Below, piece after piece: positions 9,371-18,456 of a stretch of DNA of 64,000 bases. The position numbers were made by a program, and so were the translations under genes. The first letter of the stretch is position 1. Every line of letters starts with the position of its first letter. The DNA lies in the NCBI GenBank assembly GCA_963210315.1, contig OY723260.1:992001-1056000 (forward strand), given 5' to 3'. Below the pieces are notes generated by a model. The model made no database searches, was not told the DNA's origin, and saw only the letters and a list, made by a program, of their open reading frames with translations. Source of the DNA: Rhynchopus euleeides. Taxonomy: Eukaryota; Euglenozoa; Diplonemea; Diplonemida; Diplonemidae.

Positions 9371-12300
9371 ATGCCACCCTCCGAGGGCGGTGCCCAGCCG
9401 GGCACAGAGCCCGGCGGCGGATCCGGCGACGCCGACCCACCACCCCACACCGAGCCCCCCGCACTCGAGGCTGAGCCGCAGCCCCAGCCGCAGCCACAGG
9501 AACCCGAAGGGGGTGCAGCCCCCTCCGCTGGCGGGACACCCCCGCTGCCTGCCGCACACACCCCCACCGGGTCTGCTGCAGGGGAGCCCCAGCAGGGGGC
9601 GACCCTGGGTGGGGATGCGCCCGGCAGCAGCTCGGCGGAGCCGCCACCTCCACCCCCCCCTCCGGCACACCCTGATGCTGATGGGGAGGCACACCAAGAG
9701 AGGGAAGGCGGGGAGGCACCGCAAGAAGATCGGGAGGATCCACCGCCACCCCTGGGCCTCGCGCTGTCCCCCGTCGCCCCCGAGGTGCCGCTGTGCGAGG
9801 TGGAGTCGCTGGAGGCCCTCCTCCAGCCGGACACCCCCGCCGCTCCGCCGCAGATCGCACCCCATGCCCTGGCAACCCCTCCGGAGCTCTGCGCGGCGCG
9901 CGGGGCGTATCTCAGCCTCCCGGAGAACGCACGCCTATTGGGGGAGATGCAGCGGCACGGGGGGTGGGGCTCCGCCGCCGCAGCCACCGCAGCGGCGGCA
10001 GCGCCTGGGGGCATCGCCCTGGGCCCGGAGGACCGCCAGGCCCTTTTCGAGTCGGACGCAGCGTCTGCCGTGGAGGAGTTCTGTGGAGGCGTTAGGGATG
10101 GAGAAGGCGGAGGCGAAGCACCGGACCCCCCCGCCCATCCCAGCGCCTTCAGCCCGGTTCTCGCCGGGATGGATGTGCGCGAGATCCCCCCAGGGGGGGA
10201 GGGCACCGCCCTCCTCCTGGCGCACGCCGAGAATTTCCTGAGATCCCGTGTCCGACGCTCCCCCATGGTGTGCGTGCCGTTCTCCGCTGTGATCCAAAGG
10301 GGTGGATCGCTCTACCTAACGCGCGAGCTCCCTGCAGTGCTCCACCCCGCAGGGAGCGATGTGCAGTGCGAGGCGCAGGGGAGTGATCTGCTCAAGGCAC
10401 ACCTCCGCCTGGCTGGCTGCCACATGTCTGACACGGCGCGCAGCTGCACCCTCTTCGGAGGGGATGGCATGGCGCACTGCATGCCTGGGAGCCTGAAGGG
10501 CTTCTGCAGCCTCTCCCTCATCCCGCAGGGGAAGCCGCACCTCCTCACGCCGCTCGACTGCGCTGTGTACACCGTGGTCCACATCCTCTGCGGGGCGCGT
10601 GGGGTGGCGGGGAAACCGGGCGGCACATCCCACCCTAAAGGAGCCGCCACCACCCCCACGCCACCCCAGGGTCAGAGCAGCGGCAGCACCACCACCACCG
10701 GGACAACTCCTCCAGGCGAAGAGGGGGTTGAGGCCTCAGAACACCCCCCCACTGCAGAGGGGGGTGTGGGGGGTGAAGGAGATGCCGGAGGAGGCGTCAG
10801 AGGCGTTGGAGGCAACCGCCCCCCTCTAGGCCTCGTGGAGGTGTCCCGCCTCCTCTCTATTCTCTGCGGCCCCAGGGTGTGCGAGGGGGGGGAGGAGGAG
10901 GAGGAGGGGGTTGGAGTGGGGAGGGGAGGTGGCGGCGGGGGCACGGCAGGCGGGTGTCGCCTCGGCATCGCGGTCGCACCACCTCCGAGGCGGGCCGGGG
11001 GGAAGGCGGGGGCTGCGCCGGCACCCCCGACCCTCTCCGTGCCGGAGCAGCCGGATCAGCCGGCCGCAGCCGCGGGGGAAGGGGGCAGGGGTGAAACCCA
11101 CGGCGGCACCACCACCCCAAAGGGCACCACACCTCCGCAACCCCCTCCAGCCGAGGGGGAGTCACCCGAGGGTGCGGAGCACCGCCCTCAACACACCGCC
11201 CCCACCCCCACCCCCTCCGCAGCCACCCCCGGAACCCCTCGGGCGGCTCCGCCGCCCGAGGCGGGGGAGGCCGGGGCGGAGGGTGAGGCGGCAGAACCGC
11301 CGCACCCCACAGAGGCCCCCGCCGCTCCCTCCCCTGCCACCCCCACCCCGCCCGCAGGGGGGTCTGGCTGTGGTTCACAGGAGGGTGAAGCCGGGGGTGG
11401 GGCGAAGCTGGCGTCTGAGCCGGAGGAGGTGCCGGAGACAGCCACCGTCAGCTCGGGGTTGGGGTCGGGGGCGGCGGAGGGTGGGGAGGAGAGTGGGGGG
11501 GCGGAGGCGGAGGCGCCGCCCCTATTGGCTCTCCCGGCAGGCAAAGCGAGGGGGCGGCTCTGGCGTGCCGTTGCGGCGTGCGCCGCAGGGCTCTGCTCAC
11601 CCCTGCTTGCAACAGGGCATGCCCCGGCATACCTCTGCGATGCCGACGTGCTCCGCGAGGCAGCGGAGAACGACCCTCACGCCTTCCTCAGCAGGGTGTC
11701 CTCGCTGGTGGGCCTCCCCATGGCACCCGACGCCCGCCGCCCGGCGAGCCCTTCCGCAGGGTCTGGCCCGGCCAGCCCGGTTCCGCTGTCTCCCTCACCG
11801 TCATCCCTCAGCAGGATCATGAGGGCCAGCACCAGCCCTCTGCAGGGGCCTCTCGACCAGCTCTGCGACTCCCTCGTGTTTGAGCAGAAGGCGTCGATCC
11901 TCCGCCAGCGTGACCTCCGATCTTACACCGCCGCGCTGACCGACTGCCTGGTGACACGCTGCGCACTCCGGGGGTCCGGTGGTATCGCCAGCGTCGATAT
12001 CGCGCGTCTCCTCGCCCTCCTCGCCGATTGCCCCACAGGGAAGAATCCCCCGTTGGGGCTGCAGGGCGCGCTGGACAGCGCTGCGGCGTATGTTTCTCTG
12101 CAGCTCTTCCTCCCGACAGCCCCGGTGCTGCGCCTGCAGGCGGAGCACAGCGTTGGGGGGGCGCGGCTCCCCCCGCTCCGCGGGCTGCGGGATCACCTCG
12201 CCCTGCTGGGTGATGACACCTCAGGGGTGTCCGACTGCATCGCCCTGGCCCTCGCGGCGCTCACCGCAGCCCCCGAGATGGGGAACACCGAGGCTGCGAA

Positions 12301-15300
12301 GCTGATGTGCGAGGCGCGCAGCGCCGCCTCCCCCACCACCCCTCGCGGTGGCAGTGGCGGTGTCTGCCACACGGTGCCCCACGAGGTGGTGTCCGCCCTG
12401 CTGCTGTATTGGGGTGCCCGTGGATGCGAGAGGGCGGATGTCTTCCGCGGCGCCCCCTCGCTGCTGTCCCCGGGGTTCGCAGAAGCGTACGACTTCTCAT
12501 CACACTCCCCCGGCAGGGCGGCAGAGATGTACCTGGCATGCGCGAGGGGGGTGGGGTCCGCCATCACCCAGGCGCAGCGGGGCGACATGACACTGCCTGG
12601 TGAGCTCCGGGGTCACCTGGGGGTGCAGGCCCACCACGCCGCGCTGCGCGGCATCCCTGAGGCGCGGTCGGTGCTGGCGGTGCTTCAGGCGACGGTGGGG
12701 CTGTGCATGACCCGCCTCGTCGCCTTGTCTGCCCCGGCGAGGGGCGCGCTGCTGCTGGTGCGCTGCGCGCACTCGGGGGACACGCCATCCCTGGGCCTGC
12801 TGGACACCCCCCTCCACGAAGCATGCCTCCGCGCGGCGCTGCGGCTGCAGCGCGTCGTGCGCTCCTTCCTCGCCAGGCGCACCTCCCGCACCCGCCTCGC
12901 CAGGCAGAGGTCCTTCCTCGTCGCACAGCTCGGGGGCCCCATCTCGCCCACCACCCGCAGCAGCTACATCGCAGAGCTGCAGGGCTCCGCCACAGCCCTC
13001 CGCCTGCTGTACGCCGTCTCCCCTGTGGCAGCGCGGTCGCTCCATAAGGTTGCAGCCCTGCAGGAGCGGCAGAGCTTCTGCGCAAAGATCCTCCAGGCAT
13101 ACGCGCGGGGGAGAACTGCGCAGGGGGAGACACGCCGCATCGCCCTCACGAAGCACGCCGCAGCCTTCCGCGTGCAGAAATGCGGCAGGGCTCTTGCTGC
13201 CCGCCTGCATGCCGCAGAGGGCGTCATGGTGCTCCGCCTGCAGGCAGCCGTTGGGGTGGTTCAGCGATCGGCACGCCGCTACAATGCACGCTGCACCTTC
13301 CTGCAGAAGCGCACAGAGCGTGACAGCAGGCTGGTTCTCAACAGGGTGGGGCGGGGGTGCATCGCACGGGCAGGGTTCATGGAGTACACCCGGCAGCTGC
13401 TGGTGTCCGAGGAGGTGGCGGGGCGGGGTGGTGTGGAGGGGCAGCGCGCGGCAGCCTCGCTCGCCCTGAGGGAGGGGCAGCGCGCGATGTTCCTCCGCCT
13501 GCTGCGCCGGTCCGAGCGGAGCGAGAAGGAGGAGCGGGTCCGAATCGAGGAGGGGATCAAGGCGGCACTCCGCACCGACATTGCGGCATACCACCAATAC
13601 ACCGTGAAGGTCAACACCATACGCACGCACTTCCCCCCGCTCAACGCGGAGGAGAAGGTGGGGCGCAGCCGCATCGCCAAGGAGGAGCACAAGGCCTGCC
13701 GCACTCTGCACCGCGACTTCACCTCCTACTACGCACACCTCCCGAAGCGCCGCCTCCAGTGCCTTATAGCATGTTCCCTCGGCGGGGCGCAGACCCGCCG
13801 CCACCCCAATCTCCGAAGCCTCGCCCTGGCTGAGGGATACTCTCTGGGGGAGCAGCAGCAGCAGCAGCTGCTCAGCCCGAGGGGTGTCCCGCTGCTGCCG
13901 GATGGGTCAGAGGTGGTGTCGCCGAAGACGCCCCTGCTGGGTGTGATGTATCACGCGGGGGGGCGGACACGCGCGAAGAGTCCCACGAGGCAGATCGCGA
14001 CGCGCATCATGCTGCACGCTGGGGATAAGGCGGAGTACGGCATGGCAGAGGTCGACAGGCAGCTGGTGGAGGAGCGGCACCGCGCGGCGCAGCATAGGAC
14101 GCATTCGCTCCGGAGGCAGCTCGACAGGGGCATCCGGGAGGAGGTGTTCCGGCTGCCGGACAGCGATGGGGCTGTGCCGCCTGCGGCGCATGGGCAGTGG
14201 GAGGTGGGCGGGGCGGGGCAGCCTGTCTTCACAGGGAATGCGTCGGTGAAGCCGGAGGGTGCGGATGCGGAGGGGCGGGGGGAGCAGCAGCTGCGGCGCG
14301 CGGCGCCGCTGTCGGAGGTGGAGGCGGAGCTGCTGGCGTCGTGGGCGCCGCCCCCTCCCGATGCGGCGAGCCCCAGCTACCAGCAGATGCACCGGGAGGT
14401 GTTGGCGGAGATTGTGGGTGCGCAGGCGCAGTCGGAGCTTGCGGCTGCCGTGTCGGAGAGGACGGCGGAGGCGGGGCGTTCTGTGCAGCAGGCGTGGCAG
14501 TGCATAGGCGGGCAGAGCGCCACACGCATCCAGGCGGTGTACCGCGGGTATGCGCTGCGGAAGCGGTTCGACTGGCGGGCGGAGTGTGCCGAAAGGTGGG
14601 CTGCAAAGGGGGAGCAGCTGGAGATGTGCGACAGGCATGCCGCATCCTGTTTGGTGCAGAAGCGCAGCCGCGGTGTTCTCGACAGGAAGTACGCTGCGTG
14701 GTATCGCCAGGAGAAGCCTGTCGCGGCGCGGTGCCTCCAGCGCCTGTGCCGTGGGTATCTCGTGCGTGGGTGGTGTCAGAAGAAGAAGCGTGACATGCGG
14801 CGGTCTGTGTTGCGCCTCGAGTCCTGGTGGCAGGCGCAGGTGAACATCCGTGCGGCGCGCTCCGTGATGGAGCAGATGCGGGAGAAGCGCTTGCTGTTCC
14901 TGATGCAGCAGGACTCGGCGCGGCAGCAGCGGCGGTGGCAGGCCACGCGCAGCATCCAGCGCTTCTACCGCGCGGTGCGGCGGCGCAGGAGGTTGGTGGA
15001 GTTTGAGCGCATCCAGCTGCACATGCGTCGCCTCCAGAAGCTGCCCCCACACGAGATGTTCACAATCGAGGTCACACCCTACGTGCGTGATGTGCGTGCA
15101 GTGCGGCGGCGCCTCGTGGAGTCCCGCAAGCTGCGGCGCTACCGGGGGTGCTCCGACAACATCAAGTTCCCGCTGCCAGCCCAACGTCTGCTCGATGCAA
15201 GGCGTGTGGTGCGCGCCAAGCGTGTCTTGGTCCTCAACGTCCAGCGTGCGCGACTCTCTGCTGATCGCGCTGCCCGACGCCTGCAGTCTTTCTGGCGTGG

Positions 15301-18091
15301 CGTGCGGGCGCGGAGGGTGGTCCAGAGGTACAGACGGGCGGTGCTCTGCTCCTGTGCCCTGATCCGCCGTGTGCAGACAGGGGCCTGCGATCGCCTCCTC
15401 TGTGCGGCGCTGCGGCATCAGGTCAGGACTGTCGCTGCGACGAAGATACAGAGCGCGTTTATCGGGTGGCGCCACAGGAGATCGCAGAGCGAGGTGTTGG
15501 TGCGGAAGCGTGTGGAGCGCCGCCTTGTGGTGCGTGAGTCTGCGGCGGTGACGATCCAGGCGGTCTTCAAGGGGCACCGCGACCGCATCCGCTTCCGCGA
15601 GGAGAAGGCTTGGGACGCAGACAGGAAGCACCTGGCGCGCATGCAGGCCACTGCACACTTCCTGCAGAGGTGGGTGCGGGGGTGCCTGTCACGGAAACGC
15701 ATCTCCCGCCTGCACAGGGCGGCACACAGCATTCAGATCTTCTACCGCCACGTGCTGCGCCACCGCGAGTTTGTGCGGAAGCAGGCCATCCGCCATAGGG
15801 CCGCACAGCGCATCCAGCTGATGGTGCGCAACGACGGTGCACGCAAGACCATCCGTGCCCTCAGGCAGCAGCGCGAAGCACGCAGCTGCCAGCGCGAGCA
15901 GCAGGAGTTAGTGGGCCACGCGGCGGTGCAGATCCAGCGCGTGTGGAGGGGTGCGGCAGGGCGGAAGCGCGCCAAGCAACGGCAGCACGAGCTGCACCTC
16001 AAATACATCAACACCAACGCCCTCATCATCCAGACGTGCTGGCGGCGCCACAGCGCCATGAAGGAATACAGCGACACACGCTCCGCACAGCTGAACTCCG
16101 CTGTGGCCATCCAGGCGATGTGGAAGGGCACCCGCCAGCGCAAAGCCTTCAACAGCCACAAGGTGCAGCGCGAGGCAAGCCAACAGGCAGCCGCCCACAC
16201 GATACAGAGGTTCAGCCGCGTCGCCGTTGCGAAGGGCAGGACGCGCAGAAAACGCGTCGAGCGTGACCTGCGGGAGAACCAGCTCCGCGCCAACGCCGCG
16301 GTGCACACCCTCCAGCGCATAGGGCACGGCTACGCCGGCCGCCGCACCCTGAAGAACCAACTGAGAACGTGGGACCGGTGCGCACTCAACTTGCAGCGCA
16401 TGTGGGTCGGCTGCATCATCCGCTTCACAACACGCCCGCTCCTCGTCAGACGGAAGGCCTGCGCCCTCCGCATCCAGTGCGCCTGGAAGGGCCACTGCGT
16501 GCGCAAGATCACAACACCCCTCCTCCGCGAGCGCCGCCGCCGCCAATCCCGCATCGCCGCGTGGGAGTGCGACGTCTACCAGCTGTTCCGCGAGGAACGA
16601 TCCTACATAACACACATGGAGACGCAGCTGCGCGACGCCATCAACGCTGTCTCCGACGAGACCTACGTGGCACTGCTGCGCCGCTCCGAGGAGGACCGCA
16701 ACACCGCCTACCGCGCCCGCCAGAGAGCTGCCGAACGCCTGGCATTCCGCGAGCTCCGCGAGGAGACGGAGCGGGAAAACCTCTCCGCCATCGACGAGGT
16801 TGCCCTGGTGCAGTGGCGCCGCGACTTCACCCTCCGCGAGGCGCAGCGCCTGCAGCAACGCGCCTCCCTCGCAGACGAGGCGGTGTTGGGCCACAGCGCC
16901 ATCGCCTCCGAAGAGTCTGAGGTGCGCGATGCGCTCTCCGCACAGAGCGACGACCTCTGCAACGACGCCTGCCTGCGTGAGTGGCGCCGCCTGTGGGTCA
17001 GCAGACAGGAGGCGGAGGCGGAGGAGGTGCGCCGCAAGCGCGAGGAGGAGGAGAGCGGGCTGACGCCCGCCGAGCTGTGCCACAAGCGCCGCCTCGAGCA
17101 GTACGCCGAGGAGCGGAAGCTGTCTTTGGAGCTGGCGGGGATGGAGAGGGCTCGGCGCGCGCACCTCCCCCTGGATGAGAAATGCAACGAGTTCCGCATG
17201 AACTACTTCGCGCGGCGCCTGCGGGAGGTGCAGGAGGTGCAGGGCACCGCCGCTGCGCAGAGCAAGGGAAGCCACCCACCCCGCGCAGCGACACGGCAGG
17301 GGGTGCGGCAGCCGGTCGGCGACGCCTACTCCGCACCGTTTGTCCCGCTCAACAGCACCTACCCAGGGGGCGGCGTGGGGGCGACGCGCGCAGCGGCGCC
17401 CCGCCTTGCTCACACTGTCGGCACCGCTAGCGATGCGAAGAAGCTGGTGGAGATGGACCCGCTGATCACGTCATTGGTGCCTCTGAAGCCCTTTGCAGCG
17501 GAGTGGCTGCTGCGCAGGGAGTGTGAGGCATCGTCACGCACGCTGGCCTCATCGCAGAGCAGCGGCATGGGGGGCGCAGATGAGAGGACACCCGTGCAGA
17601 GGGTGTACAACCTGCCGGGGAGCCGGAGTGCAAAAGGGAGGGTGCAGAGCGTGCTGCCGGCACTGGCGTCGAATGACCCCGGGCTTTCCGAGGTGGATCT
17701 GAATGGGGCCCGCCTGACGGATGTGCATCTGCATTCCCTGCTGAGCGCCCTGAAGGGGAATACGGTGTGCAGGTCTATCAAGCTGGATGAGAACCATCTC
17801 AACGACACGATGGCGGCGCAGGTGGCGCAGGTGCTAGCGATGCATCCGTCGATCCGGGTTGTGTCCCTCAAGAGCAACTCCATCACTGATGCTGGCGTGG
17901 CGGCGCTGATCAACGCCGTCAGGAAGAACCACAACCTCCAGAGGATCGACCTGGGTGGCAACGTGCGGGCATCCGCCGCCGCACTCAACAGGCTCGAATC
18001 GGCAATTGATGTCAGCGCACGCTTCAATGCGACTGTGCAGCAGCCACTCGCAATGCGCCACCTCCCGCCACTCCAGCATACTGTGGGATAG
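9371..18091 (+). CDS. giant IQ-motif / leucine-rich-repeat protein (2,906 aa)
   Basis: One uninterrupted exon encodes 2,906 residues from the ATG at 9371 (an ATG at 9293 is in frame). Residues 1-180 and about 410-720 are Pro/Gly/Glu/Thr-rich low complexity; a Cys-containing folded-looking block lies at about 255-405. A first IQ-like helix (LRLQRVVRSFLARR) appears near residue 1160. From about 1715 to 2380 there is a dense array of at least fifteen IQ motifs, for example TRIQAVYRGYALRKR, TKIQSAFIGWRHRR, VQIQRVWRGAAGRKR and LRIQCAWKGHCVRK, embedded in Arg-rich helix. IQ motifs bind calmodulin or centrin-type light chains. A charged coiled-coil region follows, and residues about 2770-2873 contain ribonuclease-inhibitor-type LRRs (LSEVDLNGARLTD, CRSIKLDENHLND, IRVVSLKSNSITD, LQRIDLGGN). 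The layout suggests a calmodulin- or centrin-binding cytoskeletal scaffold, as in spindle or axoneme IQ proteins, but there is no actin-binding or motor domain to name it ASPM or myosin. Confidence 0.88.
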   Translation: MPPSEGGAQPGTEPGGGSGDADPPPHTEPPALEAEPQPQPQPQEPEGGAAPSAGGTPPLPAAHTPTGSAAGEPQQGATLGGDAPGSSSAEPPPPPPPPAHPDADGEAHQEREGGEAPQEDREDPPPPLGLALSPVAPEVPLCEVESLEALLQPDTPAAPPQIAPHALATPPELCAARGAYLSLPENARLLGEMQRHGGWGSAAAATAAAAAPGGIALGPEDRQALFESDAASAVEEFCGGVRDGEGGGEAPDPPAHPSAFSPVLAGMDVREIPPGGEGTALLLAHAENFLRSRVRRSPMVCVPFSAVIQRGGSLYLTRELPAVLHPAGSDVQCEAQGSDLLKAHLRLAGCHMSDTARSCTLFGGDGMAHCMPGSLKGFCSLSLIPQGKPHLLTPLDCAVYTVVHILCGARGVAGKPGGTSHPKGAATTPTPPQGQSSGSTTTTGTTPPGEEGVEASEHPPTAEGGVGGEGDAGGGVRGVGGNRPPLGLVEVSRLLSILCGPRVCEGGEEEEEGVGVGRGGGGGGTAGGCRLGIAVAPPPRRAGGKAGAAPAPPTLSVPEQPDQPAAAAGEGGRGETHGGTTTPKGTTPPQPPPAEGESPEGAEHRPQHTAPTPTPSAATPGTPRAAPPPEAGEAGAEGEAAEPPHPTEAPAAPSPATPTPPAGGSGCGSQEGEAGGGAKLASEPEEVPETATVSSGLGSGAAEGGEESGGAEAEAPPLLALPAGKARGRLWRAVAACAAGLCSPLLATGHAPAYLCDADVLREAAENDPHAFLSRVSSLVGLPMAPDARRPASPSAGSGPASPVPLSPSPSSLSRIMRASTSPLQGPLDQLCDSLVFEQKASILRQRDLRSYTAALTDCLVTRCALRGSGGIASVDIARLLALLADCPTGKNPPLGLQGALDSAAAYVSLQLFLPTAPVLRLQAEHSVGGARLPPLRGLRDHLALLGDDTSGVSDCIALALAALTAAPEMGNTEAAKLMCEARSAASPTTPRGGSGGVCHTVPHEVVSALLLYWGARGCERADVFRGAPSLLSPGFAEAYDFSSHSPGRAAEMYLACARGVGSAITQAQRGDMTLPGELRGHLGVQAHHAALRGIPEARSVLAVLQATVGLCMTRLVALSAPARGALLLVRCAHSGDTPSLGLLDTPLHEACLRAALRLQRVVRSFLARRTSRTRLARQRSFLVAQLGGPISPTTRSSYIAELQGSATALRLLYAVSPVAARSLHKVAALQERQSFCAKILQAYARGRTAQGETRRIALTKHAAAFRVQKCGRALAARLHAAEGVMVLRLQAAVGVVQRSARRYNARCTFLQKRTERDSRLVLNRVGRGCIARAGFMEYTRQLLVSEEVAGRGGVEGQRAAASLALREGQRAMFLRLLRRSERSEKEERVRIEEGIKAALRTDIAAYHQYTVKVNTIRTHFPPLNAEEKVGRSRIAKEEHKACRTLHRDFTSYYAHLPKRRLQCLIACSLGGAQTRRHPNLRSLALAEGYSLGEQQQQQLLSPRGVPLLPDGSEVVSPKTPLLGVMYHAGGRTRAKSPTRQIATRIMLHAGDKAEYGMAEVDRQLVEERHRAAQHRTHSLRRQLDRGIREEVFRLPDSDGAVPPAAHGQWEVGGAGQPVFTGNASVKPEGADAEGRGEQQLRRAAPLSEVEAELLASWAPPPPDAASPSYQQMHREVLAEIVGAQAQSELAAAVSERTAEAGRSVQQAWQCIGGQSATRIQAVYRGYALRKRFDWRAECAERWAAKGEQLEMCDRHAASCLVQKRSRGVLDRKYAAWYRQEKPVAARCLQRLCRGYLVRGWCQKKKRDMRRSVLRLESWWQAQVNIRAARSVMEQMREKRLLFLMQQDSARQQRRWQATRSIQRFYRAVRRRRRLVEFERIQLHMRRLQKLPPHEMFTIEVTPYVRDVRAVRRRLVESRKLRRYRGCSDNIKFPLPAQRLLDARRVVRAKRVLVLNVQRARLSADRAARRLQSFWRGVRARRVVQRYRRAVLCSCALIRRVQTGACDRLLCAALRHQVRTVAATKIQSAFIGWRHRRSQSEVLVRKRVERRLVVRESAAVTIQAVFKGHRDRIRFREEKAWDADRKHLARMQATAHFLQRWVRGCLSRKRISRLHRAAHSIQIFYRHVLRHREFVRKQAIRHRAAQRIQLMVRNDGARKTIRALRQQREARSCQREQQELVGHAAVQIQRVWRGAAGRKRAKQRQHELHLKYINTNALIIQTCWRRHSAMKEYSDTRSAQLNSAVAIQAMWKGTRQRKAFNSHKVQREASQQAAAHTIQRFSRVAVAKGRTRRKRVERDLRENQLRANAAVHTLQRIGHGYAGRRTLKNQLRTWDRCALNLQRMWVGCIIRFTTRPLLVRRKACALRIQCAWKGHCVRKITTPLLRERRRRQSRIAAWECDVYQLFREERSYITHMETQLRDAINAVSDETYVALLRRSEEDRNTAYRARQRAAERLAFRELREETERENLSAIDEVALVQWRRDFTLREAQRLQQRASLADEAVLGHSAIASEESEVRDALSAQSDDLCNDACLREWRRLWVSRQEAEAEEVRRKREEEESGLTPAELCHKRRLEQYAEERKLSLELAGMERARRAHLPLDEKCNEFRMNYFARRLREVQEVQGTAAAQSKGSHPPRAATRQGVRQPVGDAYSAPFVPLNSTYPGGGVGATRAAAPRLAHTVGTASDAKKLVEMDPLITSLVPLKPFAAEWLLRRECEASSRTLASSQSSGMGGADERTPVQRVYNLPGSRSAKGRVQSVLPALASNDPGLSEVDLNGARLTDVHLHSLLSALKGNTVCRSIKLDENHLNDTMAAQVAQVLAMHPSIRVVSLKSNSITDAGVAALINAVRKNHNLQRIDLGGNVRASAAALNRLESAIDVSARFNATVQQPLAMRHLPPLQHTVG

Positions 18092-18456
18092 CCCATGATG
18101 CTCGACGAGGGAGCATATAGGGGTGGGGGGTGAGGAGGAATGGGAATGGACACGGGGATGGGAATGGGGTGGAATGGGTGGTGTGGGGCAGGGCGATAGA
18201 GAGAGGGGTGTGTATGTGAGTAGCGGCAGACACCTGCAGGGGGTAGGTTTCCACCTCCCCATGCGTGTGGATTCGTTTCTCTTTCTTGTGAGTGCGGGTG
18301 TTCGTGGGGGTGGGGGGGGGGGGGGGGTGTGGGGTGGGTGAGGAGGGAGCCTGTGTCCCGTTGTTTTGTCCCCAATTGTTTGTTACAAAAGAATTTTTTT
18401 TCAGCAGGTGGTCAGGCCTGGGCGGGGAACCAGCCCTTTTTCCGGGTTTTTTGGGT

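Noticed and set aside
13907..15658. 583-residue minus-strand open frame opposite the giant IQ gene
   Set aside because: It is a shadow of the G+C-rich IQ coding frame; its His/Leu/Arg/Pro composition mirrors Arg/Ala/Gln codons on the plus strand.
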